Positions 20,949-30,335 of a DNA stretch of 34,901 nucleotides are shown piece by piece. Each line of letters begins with the position of its first letter. Within the stretch, counting starts at the first letter, position 1. The stretch is from the NCBI GenBank assembly GCA_903838025.1, contig CAILXB010000031.1, forward strand, positions 1 through 34,901, read 5' to 3'. The translations under genes and the position numbers were made by a program. Under the pieces are notes generated by a model. The model saw only the letters and a program-made list of their open reading frames with translations. It was not told the origin of the DNA and made no database searches. The stretch comes from an uncultured Chlorobiaceae bacterium. Its GTDB lineage: Bacteria > Bacteroidota > Chlorobiia > Chlorobiales > Chlorobiaceae.

Positions 20949-23033
20949 TTACGGTGGATTGAGAATTTTCTGAACGGCAACAAGAAGCGATTTGATGGGA
21001 AAGGGCTTCTGGAGATAGTTAACTCCCCGATCAAGCTTCCCTTCATTTTCAACGATGTCTGAGGAGTAACCGGACATAAAGAGAGTTTTAAGGTTTGGTG
21101 ATGTTATCTGGACTCTTTTTGAAAGGTCGCATCCGTTCATCTCAGGCAATACAACATCAGTTACAAGCAGTTGAATTTCCCCCTTATGCTCTTCGGCAAT
21201 CCGTATCGCCTCACTCGGTGAAGTTGCGTCAAGTACCCTATAGCCGCCATTTTCAAGCATGAGCTTGCAGATACTCAGGATATCGGGTTCATCTTCAACA
21301 AGCAGCACCACCACTTTATTCTGACCATCCAACACCGAAAAGTCGCTTTCATTCGGGTCAGCATAACCGACAGAGCGTGGAAACCATAGTGAAAAGGTGG
21401 TTCCCCTGCCAGGCTCGCTCAAGCATTCGATAAATGCGCCATTTTGCTTGAGGATTCCATAAATGGTTGCAAGGCCCATACCAGTCCCGATTCTCTTCTT
21501 TTTTGTTGTGAAAAAAGGTTCGAAAAGATGAGGTAGATCTTTTTTTTCAATCCCGCATCCATTATCTGTTACGGAAAGCGTCACATAATCGCCTGGCACC
21601 TTGCAGCAATGGCCAGTGACACATTCAGCTTTATAGACATGCATCCTGCCGGTTTTAATGGTAATTTTTCCAATACCCTCAATGGCATCCCTTGAATTGA
21701 CACAAAGGTTGCCAAGAATCAAATCTATTTGTGCAGGATCAATCTTGATCGAAGTACTCTGATGATGAGGCAACCATATCAAAGTGATATTTTCGCCGAT
21801 GAGCCGTCTCAAAACAGCAAGCATCCTTTCAACCATGACGTTAAGGTCAAGCACCAATGGCATCACGCACTGCTTGCGGGAAAAAGCAATAAGTTGATTG
21901 CAAAGAATGGACGATTGTTCAGTAGCCCTAAGAATCGCCTTCATATTTTCCAAAAGTGGCCCGTCAATAGACAACTGGTGTATGGCCATTTCAACGTTAC
22001 CGAGAATCACCCCCAGCATATTATTGAAATCGTGAGCGATACCTCCAGCGAGCTGGCCAACCAGTTCCATTTTTTGAGCCTGAACAAGTGACTCTTGTAT
22101 CTTTTTTTCCGACAACTCTGCACGTTTACGCGAAACAATATCCCAAGCAAAATTAACCAAGGCAGTCGCCATCATTGCATCATCCTCGTCATAATCATAA
22201 GACTTGCCTCCAACGCAAAGGAGTGCTGTAACAGCAGTTCCCTGTATCACTGGAAGAACGAGTATCCGCCGAGTGGCTGGATCGATATCCGTCGCACCAT
22301 CGCAATGTAGTGATGCGTTGTACGTATTGTCAATAACCAGCTCTCTTTTTTGTAGTACATCAGCCAACAACTTATCTTCATTCGGTGTGGTGTTGGATGG
22401 TCCTGCATCCAACATTTGTGTACCGGTTGAGAAGACGCGCTTTGAAAAGGTCGTCTGATCGTCGGCAACAATATGGAAAAAACCAATGGAGCTTTCCGTG
22501 ATGCGTTCAACCTCATCAATTGTGGCCCTCAACAACACCTCCAGAGAAGCGTTCTCTCCCATCTCATGAAGGCAAAGACGAAACGCCGACAAGGCTTCAA
22601 AGCGCTTGCGCTCGGTGATATCAATACTAACAGCAACAACGAAGGGCTCCTCATCAACGACTATCTTCCTGCCCGTTATCATGCGCCACTGAAATTTCGG
22701 ACCGCCCCTCAGCAAGACTCTCGCTTCACCAGTCTCTTCAATGCCGAGGTTCAGTACGTTCAGCATTTTTTCCAATGCAAACGCTCGGTCATCGGGATGA
22801 ATGACCTCCAACGCATTGGTCGAAAACATCTCTCTCTCATCTTTTCCGAGAACTTGCTCGCGATAATAGCTGTTCCACCAGACCAGTTGCCCATTGACAT
22901 CATTGATAGAAAAAGAGCCTGGGAGACTCTCGACCATCACTTTGGTAAAAACTCGCTCGCGCTTTGCAATTCCCTCTCTTTCAGCAGAAAACGCATCCAC
23001 ATTCTGATCACTATCGTCCACTTTCGTTGTCAT
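20949..23033 (-). CDS. Hybrid sensor histidine kinase (PAS - GAF - HisKA - HATPase - receiver), canonical H-box
   Basis: LVGQLAGGIAHDFNNMLGVILGN, NLCVNSRDAI, DNGCGIEKKDLPHLFEPFFTTKKKRIGTGMGLATIYG, VVLLVEDEPDI...LLVTDVVLPEMNG...QKPFPIKSL. Paralog of 795..2861. Confidence 0.95.
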   Translation of the reverse strand: MTTKVDDSDQNVDAFSAEREGIAKRERVFTKVMVESLPGSFSINDVNGQLVWWNSYYREQVLGKDEREMFSTNALEVIHPDDRAFALEKMLNVLNLGIEETGEARVLLRGGPKFQWRMITGRKIVVDEEPFVVAVSIDITERKRFEALSAFRLCLHEMGENASLEVLLRATIDEVERITESSIGFFHIVADDQTTFSKRVFSTGTQMLDAGPSNTTPNEDKLLADVLQKRELVIDNTYNASLHCDGATDIDPATRRILVLPVIQGTAVTALLCVGGKSYDYDEDDAMMATALVNFAWDIVSRKRAELSEKKIQESLVQAQKMELVGQLAGGIAHDFNNMLGVILGNVEMAIHQLSIDGPLLENMKAILRATEQSSILCNQLIAFSRKQCVMPLVLDLNVMVERMLAVLRRLIGENITLIWLPHHQSTSIKIDPAQIDLILGNLCVNSRDAIEGIGKITIKTGRMHVYKAECVTGHCCKVPGDYVTLSVTDNGCGIEKKDLPHLFEPFFTTKKKRIGTGMGLATIYGILKQNGAFIECLSEPGRGTTFSLWFPRSVGYADPNESDFSVLDGQNKVVVLLVEDEPDILSICKLMLENGGYRVLDATSPSEAIRIAEEHKGEIQLLVTDVVLPEMNGCDLSKRVQITSPNLKTLFMSGYSSDIVENEGKLDRGVNYLQKPFPIKSLLVAVQKILNPP

Positions 23034-23309
23034 TTTCTGTTAGTGATACGCTGCGTTTACAAAACAAAAACAATAAAAACACTTCCACAAAAAAACACTT
23101 TAATAACAATAAATATAATAAAATAACGCCATAGAATCTTTTTTTTCTTAAAATACCATTAATCAATAACAACGGATATTTCCGCGTAGAAGCAAACCTG
23201 CGGCAAGCTTTTAAAAATTGATTATTATCAATCGATGCAGGCAATCAAAATGTCGGTTATCCACACGACATCAGTTGCATTACGGGATCCTAACCCTCCA
23301 ATCCGCTCT

Positions 23310-23900
23310 ATGAAACGTTTTTTTAAACTTACCCTGATAGCTTTTCTTTCGGCAAGCGCCGCTGCAGCTCTCTTTTTTTTAAGCCTTGGCATACTTGTTT
23401 CACAACATGCTGCCAATCCGGAAAAAAGTGATGTTATTGTGGTGCTGGGAGGTGATAATGGACTCCGGGTACGCAAAGGGGCTGAACTCTACAATGCCGG
23501 GTATGCTGCAAACATTGTTCTGACAGGCATTGACGAGCGATTTTACCATCCCGGCCACCCTAATTGGCGCGAAAGGCGCATGAGAGCGCTCGGAGTCCCG
23601 AAAAAAGCAATTATCATCGATGCAAAATCAAAAACAACCTGGGATGAAGCAATAAACACGTCGATAACGATGGAGAGAAATGGATGGAAAAGTGCAATTG
23701 TTGTCAGCGACCCCCCACACCTGCTCCGGCTGCATCAAACATGGAGCCGGGCATTTGAAGGATCTCCCAGAAAATTTATTCTGGTTTCTACAAACCCTTC
23801 GTGGTGGCACAGAATGCTCTGGTGGAAAGAGCGGGAAAGTTACCAGTTTGTGATCAGCGAGATCAAAAAAAATATCTTTTACGTAGCAGTGCACTACTGA
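23310..23900 (+). CDS. YdcF/ElyC/SanA-family (DUF218) protein
   Basis: SDVIVVLGGDNGLRVRKGAELYNAGYAANIVLTG..., SKTTWDEAINTSITMERNGWKSAIVVSDPPHLLRL; single N-terminal TM. Alternative upstream start at 23235. Confidence 0.85.
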   Translation: MKRFFKLTLIAFLSASAAAALFFLSLGILVSQHAANPEKSDVIVVLGGDNGLRVRKGAELYNAGYAANIVLTGIDERFYHPGHPNWRERRMRALGVPKKAIIIDAKSKTTWDEAINTSITMERNGWKSAIVVSDPPHLLRLHQTWSRAFEGSPRKFILVSTNPSWWHRMLWWKERESYQFVISEIKKNIFYVAVHY

Positions 23901-23906
23901 AAAAAA

Positions 23907-24065
23907 TCAGGAGTGGCCACCGACAACAATTCGCATAATTTTAACATTTAAAACAATGAATCGAACAAGTTGCCACAACAGGTTCTTCCGCCAGTACAGT
24001 GTCCCCTTCGAGGGTACCGGTGGATAAGCCTCATCATAATATGCCTTGACTTTATTCGTGCCCAT
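23907..24065 (-). CDS. Short ORF (52 aa) downstream of SQR; possible small membrane-associated protein
   Basis: Read from the reverse complement: MGTNKVKAYYDEAYPPVPSKGTLYWRKNLLWQLVRFIVLNVKIMRIVVGGHS*. Below the ORF-track cutoff; 38 nt after the SQR stop, same strand. Confidence 0.6.
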   Translation of the reverse strand: MGTNKVKAYYDEAYPPVPSKGTLYWRKNLLWQLVRFIVLNVKIMRIVVGGHS

Positions 24066-24103
24066 AGGGTTTCAAATTTACAGGTTGGTTGCAGAGTACC
24101 CGG

Positions 24104-25558
24104 TTATTCAGGAATCAACCACCAGAATGGGTAGCCTTTTGCTTTATGGAAGAAGAGATAGTGCAGAATGACCTTCAGCCAATGTCCTGCAAGACCAGCC
24201 TCTCCAAGAGAATAGTTCATATCGCGCCCCCATTCAGGATACTTGTTCCAGTCGGGGACAACCGGAAAAAGGGTCATTGATGCACCCAGACCATCAAACG
24301 AACCAAATCCGGCGGAGACGACACATGCAGCCCCCATCCTGCTCATTGAAGCTTTGTGACGATGCTCCTCTGCGCCCTGAATTTTCTCAGCAATATTGAG
24401 CGCTACAATTTTACCCATTACACCTGCCGGCATACCGGTACGTGGTGCTGTAGGAAAAATTTGACGTCCACTCGGGCTCGACATGGGTTTTGAAATCGGA
24501 TGCGGAGGAGCAAAGGCAATTCCAGGAGCATAGATATTTTTGAACATAGGGTTCTGGTAAATTGACGGCCAGTCGTCCGCCTCCCATTCTTCAAAAGGTT
24601 TGGCAGTATAATCTGCATCAACTTTCATAAACTTGTTCGGAGCAAACATCTTGTCTGTAATGTCAGCTCCTGATTTGTCATAAGCGGTAAGTCCAACGCC
24701 TGAGAATGAGGGGATAAGCATGGCAAAATCAAACTCCTGTGTCAAATTATCGCCATCGAGAGTCTCGTAATGCGCCTTTCCAGGTTCAACGCTATGAACA
24801 CCGGCACGTCTTATCCAGTTAATACCGTACTCAGCCATAATGGACTCTGTAAAGACCTTTGTCGGAGTGTAGTATCCTCCCCTGTTGATAAAAGCGCCAC
24901 CCATACCAAAATCACCAAGCTCATACTCATTGGAGAGCCAGGTAATCTGCGCTTTGTCACTGAGGCCAAGCTTTGAAATTTCATAAGCCACATTAAGGAT
25001 GTATTCAAATGCCGCACCCTGACAGGTTGCCATTGCATGACCAGTGCCAATCAAAATCCGCTGCTTTTGACCCGCCTTCATCTTTTTAATGTTGTCCTGA
25101 AGATGTTCCCAGGCATGTGCTGCGTGGTTATAGGTACAGACCGAGAAGCTGTTTTTATCGGGACCAAGGCCCTCTGTAGCATCAAAATTAAGCTTTGGAC
25201 CTGTCGCATTGACCAGAAAATCATAGTCAACCCTCTCTGTCTGCCCACTGCGCAAGCCATCGGTATACTCAATCGTCACATACCCCTTGGCACTTTCACC
25301 ATCGCCTTCAGGATGAATTTCAACAGCTTTCGCCTGTTTAAGGATAATGCCCCAACGGTCATACACTTTTTTAAGTTCAAACCGAACATCATCAATCGTC
25401 ATTCGGCCAACACCAACCCAGATGTTTGAAGGAATCCACTGATAGTAGGCGTTTGGAGTAACCACTACCACCTCATGATGCTTACCGAGTTTTTTTTTGA
25501 GAAATGAAGCCGCAGTATGTCCGGAAATTCCAGCTCCTAAAACAACAACTTTTGCCAT
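24104..25558 (-). CDS. sqr: Sulfide:quinone oxidoreductase family flavoprotein
   Basis: 484 aa; N-terminal AKVVVLGAGISGHTAASFLKKKLG FAD motif; QWIPSNIWVGVGRM; exactly three Cys (SVCTYNH, ATCQGAA, AACVVSAG) spaced as in SQRs; FLVNATGPKLNFDATEGLGP. Confidence 0.88.
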   Translation of the reverse strand: MAKVVVLGAGISGHTAASFLKKKLGKHHEVVVVTPNAYYQWIPSNIWVGVGRMTIDDVRFELKKVYDRWGIILKQAKAVEIHPEGDGESAKGYVTIEYTDGLRSGQTERVDYDFLVNATGPKLNFDATEGLGPDKNSFSVCTYNHAAHAWEHLQDNIKKMKAGQKQRILIGTGHAMATCQGAAFEYILNVAYEISKLGLSDKAQITWLSNEYELGDFGMGGAFINRGGYYTPTKVFTESIMAEYGINWIRRAGVHSVEPGKAHYETLDGDNLTQEFDFAMLIPSFSGVGLTAYDKSGADITDKMFAPNKFMKVDADYTAKPFEEWEADDWPSIYQNPMFKNIYAPGIAFAPPHPISKPMSSPSGRQIFPTAPRTGMPAGVMGKIVALNIAEKIQGAEEHRHKASMSRMGAACVVSAGFGSFDGLGASMTLFPVVPDWNKYPEWGRDMNYSLGEAGLAGHWLKVILHYLFFHKAKGYPFWWLIPE

Positions 25559-25720
25559 AGATTTCCCATTTTTTCAATGAAATCCAAGAATTAAATTATC
25601 ATACATCGTTATATAGTTATTTAAAAATCAACGACCAAAAGGGAAATTTTTTTAAAAATAAAAGAGAGATGCCTCAGATTAAACAATGGACAGAATAAAG
25701 TACGTGAAATCAATAAAAAA

Positions 25721-25770
25721 ATGGTAACCTGCAATACATGAGTACGGAAATTGCAAATTAAGGTCACCAT
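25721..25770. promoter_or_regulatory. Imperfect palindrome upstream of HigA-like gene (candidate autoregulatory operator)
   Basis: atggtaacc/tgcaat (25721-25735) mirrors attgca (25750-25755) and ggtcaccat (25762-25770): 6/6 and 8/9 matching positions, 14 bp before the start codon. Confidence 0.4.
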
Positions 25771-25784
25771 GAGGAAATTCATCA

Positions 25785-26093
25785 ATGCTTGTCAAAAAAA
25801 TGTTGCCGCTTCATCCAGGAACGGTTCTGCTTGAAGAGTATCTCACCCCCATGAACCTCAGCGAAAACAGAGTGGCAGAGGATATGTGTATCCCTGTCTG
25901 GCGCATCAACGATATTATTGCGGGTAAACGGTGCATCACAGCCGAAACCGCCCTTCGCCTTGCCCGCTATTTCGGTACCCCTGCGCAGTTTTGGTTCGGT
26001 CTGCAGATGGATTACGATCTTAAAGTGGCCCTGAACAGTGACGGTGCAAGGATTGAGCGTGAAATCAAGGCTTACGACGAGTCGAGATTATAA
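25785..26093 (+). CDS. higA: HigA-family addiction module antidote / XRE HTH protein
   Basis: LPLHPGTVLLEEYLTPMNLSENRVAEDMCIPVWRINDIIAGKRCITAETALRLARYFGTPAQFWFGLQMDYDLKVA: HigA/VapI signature. Confidence 0.93.
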   Translation: MLVKKMLPLHPGTVLLEEYLTPMNLSENRVAEDMCIPVWRINDIIAGKRCITAETALRLARYFGTPAQFWFGLQMDYDLKVALNSDGARIEREIKAYDESRL

Positions 26094-26177
26094 ACATTAT
26101 TTATTAGAATAAGCGATAAATAAGGCGCATGGAATTTGTAAAGAATAACTTTTTTCTTACCTTGACACTCTCGAAAC

Positions 26178-26251
26178 GGCGAAGTGGCCGAGTGGTTAGG
26201 CAGAGGTCTGCAAAACCTTCTACAGCGGTTCGAGTCCGCTCTTCGCCTCCA
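26178..26251 (+). tRNA. tRNA-Cys (GCA anticodon), CCA encoded
   Basis: Acceptor ggcgaag/cttcgcc, anticodon loop ctgcaaa, T-arm gcggttcgagtccgc, 3' TCCA. Confidence 0.95.
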
Positions 26252-26255
26252 GCAA

Positions 26256-26288
26256 CAAAAAAAGCCTGCATCGTGCAGGCTTTTTTTG
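26256..26288. terminator. Bidirectional rho-independent terminator between tRNA-Cys and the minus-strand sugar operon
   Basis: 15-bp perfect stem caaaaaaagcctgca-tcg-tgcaggctttttttg. Confidence 0.92.
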
Positions 26289-26316
26289 TATAACGTTCAC
26301 ACAACACTCTTCCCTG

Positions 26317-27474
26317 CTATCCGATCTTTTTTGAACCGGAAATGATAGCCTGAACAAGTTTCTCAATCGTAGCGTCATCCATCAGCACCGGAATATTCAG
26401 GCAGATACTGCTGCGCAACATGATGCCGGTTTTTGGCCAGAGAGCTTCAAGATCAGCATCACAATAGCGGTCGTACTCCCCAAGGAGGTGGCCCCATACA
26501 CCAGCAAAATGCCAGTCGAGCGCTTCAGGAAGAATTTTGGTGCCGAAACCGCACTCCGTGAGGTGTGCTTCAAACTGTAACGCCGCTTCACGATCCCTCA
26601 CCCTGAAAATAAGGGTATCTCCCTGTGCTCCCGCTTCATCACTGAACGGCCTGAACAGAAGATTATCAAGATGACAAATCGCCGTCTTGATTTTCTTTTT
26701 GTTCTCCCTTGATTTCGAAAGAATGGTCTCAATTTTTGCAAGCTGTGCCAGTCCGATGGCCGCCGTCACTTCACTGAGACGCAAGTTCAGCCCTTTTGAG
26801 CGTCGAGGATCTTTTCCTCTCGGTAACCCAGGCTGGTGCATGTGGCCGTGGTCAGAGAACTCTGCTGCACGATCATAGATCTCCTTGTCGTTCGTCACAA
26901 TAATTCCACCCTCACCCGTATGGAGCGTCTTGCCCGCATCAAAGGAGAATGAGGCGACACTTCCGAAGGTGCCGAGCTTCTGCCCCTTGTAGGTGGCTCC
27001 GAGTGCCTGTGCTGCATCCTCAATCAGTATCAGACCATGCTTGCGGCAAAGTGCGGAAAGCTCATCCATTTTTGGTGAGGCCCACATGGGAATCGCTACC
27101 ACAGCTTTTGTCGCTGGCGTAATAGCCTTTTCAACCTCAAGCGGATCAAGATGATAGGTCTCGTCAAGCTCAACCGGCACCGGCACTGCACCAAGCGCAC
27201 TGATGGCCTCAACCGGAGCAATAAAAGTCCATGCTGTTGTGATAACCTCATCACCAGGCCCAATCCCGGCTCCCGCAAGAGCGCAGTGGATGGCCGCAGT
27301 GCCGGAAGAGACTGCGTGGGCATACTTCACACCCATCCATGCGGCAAATTTCTCCTCAAACTCTCTCGCCTTGTAATTTCCCCCGCCGTAACGGTACAAA
27401 TTGACTTTTTCGCGGCTGAAAAGCTCCTGTATTTCAGCCAATTCCTCACGTCCAATTAATTCAGCACCCGCCAT
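26317..27474 (-). CDS. DegT/DnrJ/EryC1/StrS-family PLP aminotransferase, KdnA-like
   Basis: AHAVSSGTAAIHCALAGAGIGPGDEVITTAWTFIAPVEAI, LIEDAAQALGATYKGQKLGTFGSVASFSFDAGKTLHTGEGG, FSDHGHMH, GLNLRLSEVTAAIGLAQL. Confidence 0.93.
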   Translation of the reverse strand: MAGAELIGREELAEIQELFSREKVNLYRYGGGNYKAREFEEKFAAWMGVKYAHAVSSGTAAIHCALAGAGIGPGDEVITTAWTFIAPVEAISALGAVPVPVELDETYHLDPLEVEKAITPATKAVVAIPMWASPKMDELSALCRKHGLILIEDAAQALGATYKGQKLGTFGSVASFSFDAGKTLHTGEGGIIVTNDKEIYDRAAEFSDHGHMHQPGLPRGKDPRRSKGLNLRLSEVTAAIGLAQLAKIETILSKSRENKKKIKTAICHLDNLLFRPFSDEAGAQGDTLIFRVRDREAALQFEAHLTECGFGTKILPEALDWHFAGVWGHLLGEYDRYCDADLEALWPKTGIMLRSSICLNIPVLMDDATIEKLVQAIISGSKKIG

Positions 27475-27497
27475 AGTATGTATCCTGCTTTTTTTAT

Positions 27498-28628
27498 TTA
27501 GGTTAATTGAGTAACAACTGCCAGTGCCGACTCTTCAGTAAATTCAACCGGGTTGCCCGAAAAAGAGCCTTTCAGCGCTTCCGAAGCGTTATGGGCAAAT
27601 TCAGCGGCATTACCTTTCCCATACCCGTAAGGCACAAGCGAAGGTATCTGCAGTTGCCGATAGAGTTGATCCATCTCTTCAAGCAATTCAACAGTAGCCT
27701 CTTTTGGTGACGGTGTTGAGCGCATAGGGTTCAGAATGGCATATTTTTCATATCCATGAAGATGGTTATAGCGCATCACCTCCTTGAGAAAAATTGCACC
27801 GGCAAGACCGTGCGGCACACGATGCTTTACACCAAGATAGTAGGCAAAGCCATTGGTTGGACCATCTCCGGAATTCATGAGTGCTGCCGTGCCACAGACA
27901 CTGCCAATTGCAAGGTCAAGGCGCGACTCCGCCCGGTCAAGCTGGTTTTGTTGCAACGCATAAAAAGTGCGCTGGAATCCCTCGACGGCAAAAATCCTGC
28001 TTAGCGCAGTATGCTTTATTGAACCGAAACTATCAACGCAATGCACAAGGCTGTCCATAGCCGATGCAATAACGCTTTCAAGAGGAGCGGTCATGGAGAG
28101 TTGTGGATCAATAACCGCTTTTTTGGGAAAATTTTTCCGGCTGTTAATGCCGAGTTTACGCCCCTCGATCTCATCAATAAAAACCGCATTGTAGCTGATT
28201 TCAGCGCCGCTGCCGAGCAGTGAGGGTACTGTTACAAGCGGTAACGGATCGTTTACCCCTGAAGGAAATCCCTTGAGCGAAAGCGCCGGGACAGTGTTGG
28301 TCATAAGCAGTGCGATCCCTTTGCCAAGATCAAGGGTGCTTCCGCCACCGATGGCTACAATGGCATCCGGAGGATTGCCCCTGAAAAACTCGGCGACCGT
28401 TTCGAGATAAGTGTAGGTAGGCTCTCCGCCAAAATCGTTGCAATAGAGCACGGCATTAGGATAGGCTGAGGTGAAGTTCCTCAAAACTTCCTGAAAATAG
28501 AGCGTTCCGGCTATGTTGGCATCGTAGATAATGCCAGGTTTCTTCACCGACAATTGTGCCAGATGCTCATGCAACTTCAGTGCTTCGTTAACCCCGATAA
28601 CAAGATCAGTGGATAAAAAAAAATTCAT
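27498..28628 (-). CDS. Iron-containing alcohol dehydrogenase family protein, KdnB-like (candidate sugar-acid oxidase)
   Basis: DAIVAIGGGSTLDLGKGIALLMTN, TVPSLLGSGAEISYNAVFID, RKLGINSRKNFPKKAVIDPQL, MDSLVHCVDS, VPHGLAGAIFLKEVMRYN. Confidence 0.9.
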   Translation of the reverse strand: MNFFLSTDLVIGVNEALKLHEHLAQLSVKKPGIIYDANIAGTLYFQEVLRNFTSAYPNAVLYCNDFGGEPTYTYLETVAEFFRGNPPDAIVAIGGGSTLDLGKGIALLMTNTVPALSLKGFPSGVNDPLPLVTVPSLLGSGAEISYNAVFIDEIEGRKLGINSRKNFPKKAVIDPQLSMTAPLESVIASAMDSLVHCVDSFGSIKHTALSRIFAVEGFQRTFYALQQNQLDRAESRLDLAIGSVCGTAALMNSGDGPTNGFAYYLGVKHRVPHGLAGAIFLKEVMRYNHLHGYEKYAILNPMRSTPSPKEATVELLEEMDQLYRQLQIPSLVPYGYGKGNAAEFAHNASEALKGSFSGNPVEFTEESALAVVTQLT

Positions 28629-28640
28629 AAAAACAGTGAT

Positions 28641-29354
28641 CTAATGGTTCTGTTGACTTGTATCCTGAATGCCCAGGTTTTTTTTATAAAAATAATACTC
28701 AATCAAATCGATCTCCTCAAGAGTATCAATCTCCCATGTCTGCCAGAACTCCATTTCATAGGCAGAGAGTTTTTCGCCAATTCTGTTGTCAAAGGCAAGA
28801 AGGGTTTCAGGCTTGAAAATATAGATTGAGCCATTTTCAATAAACTGCGTTGGACGATCCTGCCGCATCCCGCGATTACGGTAATCAAAATTGACACTCT
28901 CCCATTTTCCGGCCCGTGATTCCCACAGGGTAAGATCATCGGCTCTGGTGACCGAGATCAACGAATCGGCCCCTTCCCGAAGAAAAAGCTCTACAGCAAG
29001 ATCGATATCATCAGGTTTTCGCAAGGGGGAGGTAGCCTGCAAAAAAACAATCGTACCGATCGGCATGGCGTACTCTTTTTCAATAACCCCGGCGGCATGC
29101 AGAATAGCCGATTCGGAGCTTGCCTTGTCGCCAGCAAGTTCCGGAGGGCGAACAATTACCTCCGCCCCATACATCGACGCAACGTTGGCTATGGCAGCAT
29201 CGTCGGTGGTGACAAAAACTTTCTCAATACTTGCCGATGCCAGTGCCTGTAAAACACTCCATGCCAGCAGCGGCTTTCCTGCCACAGGATAAATATTTTT
29301 CTCTTTCAGCCCTTTCGAGCCGCCTCTTGCAGGAATAATTGCTACGGTATGCAT
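28641..29354 (-). CDS. Acylneuraminate/CMP-sugar cytidylyltransferase (NeuA-like)
   Basis: [83 protein letters not shown]. Confidence 0.92.
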   Translation of the reverse strand: MHTVAIIPARGGSKGLKEKNIYPVAGKPLLAWSVLQALASASIEKVFVTTDDAAIANVASMYGAEVIVRPPELAGDKASSESAILHAAGVIEKEYAMPIGTIVFLQATSPLRKPDDIDLAVELFLREGADSLISVTRADDLTLWESRAGKWESVNFDYRNRGMRQDRPTQFIENGSIYIFKPETLLAFDNRIGEKLSAYEMEFWQTWEIDTLEEIDLIEYYFYKKNLGIQDTSQQNH

Positions 29355-29378
29355 AAAAAAACTGTTGTGCTTGTGTTG

Positions 29379-30335
29379 TCAACCCTCAATCACCTGCCGG
29401 CAAACATCAGCGATTTTTATTGCGGCAGAGTTATTCTGTAACGGAGTAAGCGATTGTAACTCTTCGGGGCTAAGGCCGCAATGCACAATCTTGTTCAGGG
29501 CAGAGCCCACAAAAATAGTTGATGAAAACTGTGCAATCAGCATCACAGAGTTGGCAATCATCTCTTCGGTTTTGCCCTCACTGAAAACAAGGCTATCCGG
29601 CGCGTAGCGTTCAATTTCCCTTGTCGCCCTTGCTATATTCTCATTGGGATGCAATTTAAAAAGAAGTTGGCGTCCATCTGCTATTTCAAGATACTTCCGG
29701 ATGTTTTTGACGCGATTCTCATAAATAAAGGTCTCGCGGTTATCTGATGTACAGACAAGCACATAATCACGATGACCAAAATCGTTGCGGAGATACTTCG
29801 CGCAATTGTCGAAATTTGGAATGCTGGTCACCTCAAGCTTTGCCGGGCTCACCCCCTTGCGGATAAAAAGATCGCGATAGCCTTCACTGGCAACGCAGAA
29901 CTTCTCATAAGCATCAGAGAGACCGGTTGTAGCAGTGCCCGCAATCCAGCGAGGAATCCACTGAAAGTTCCTGGCGAGATGATAAAGGATCGTTTCTGGT
30001 TCAGTCATCCCCTCCTGTACCAGCACAATTTTCTTTCGCCGTATATGTTTTGGGACAATAAGATCAGTGCAGGTCACCACCAGATCATAAGCATGGGCAA
30101 AACCACCAATATCAAGTTTCAACTGGTTGATACGAAGATAGTCGAGCGTACGCTCAGAGCGCTTGCGGCCCATAATGGTAAACTCAAGCAGCCCTCTTTC
30201 ACTGGCAGATCCAAGAAGTCCGTCACTGAAAAACGATGAGAAATATTGGTCGTACTCCGTCATACACCCGGCAATCTGATGCATCTGGGTGGTCTGGTTC
30301 ATTGAGCCGCAAATAAATAACACTTTCTTCTTCAT
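29379..30335 (-). CDS. Putative GT-B-like glycosyltransferase / capsule-LPS biosynthesis protein
   Basis: KKKVLFICGSMNQTTQMHQIAGCM N-terminus; LLFKLHPNENIARATREIERYAPDSLVFSEGKTEEMIANSVMLIAQFSSTIFVGSALNKIV resembles the C-terminal half of GT-B/glycerophosphotransferase-like enzymes; operon context. Confidence 0.55.
   Translation of the reverse strand: MKKKVLFICGSMNQTTQMHQIAGCMTEYDQYFSSFFSDGLLGSASERGLLEFTIMGRKRSERTLDYLRINQLKLDIGGFAHAYDLVVTCTDLIVPKHIRRKKIVLVQEGMTEPETILYHLARNFQWIPRWIAGTATTGLSDAYEKFCVASEGYRDLFIRKGVSPAKLEVTSIPNFDNCAKYLRNDFGHRDYVLVCTSDNRETFIYENRVKNIRKYLEIADGRQLLFKLHPNENIARATREIERYAPDSLVFSEGKTEEMIANSVMLIAQFSSTIFVGSALNKIVHCGLSPEELQSLTPLQNNSAAIKIADVCRQVIEG

Noticed and set aside
26104-26307. 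67-aa minus-strand ORF
   Set aside because: Runs antisense across tRNA-Cys (GGEERTRTAVEGFADLCLTTRP is the tRNA complement), a classic spurious ORF.
29772-30239. 155-aa plus-strand ORF within the GT-like gene
   Set aside because: Antisense to the better supported operon gene; no recognisable motifs.
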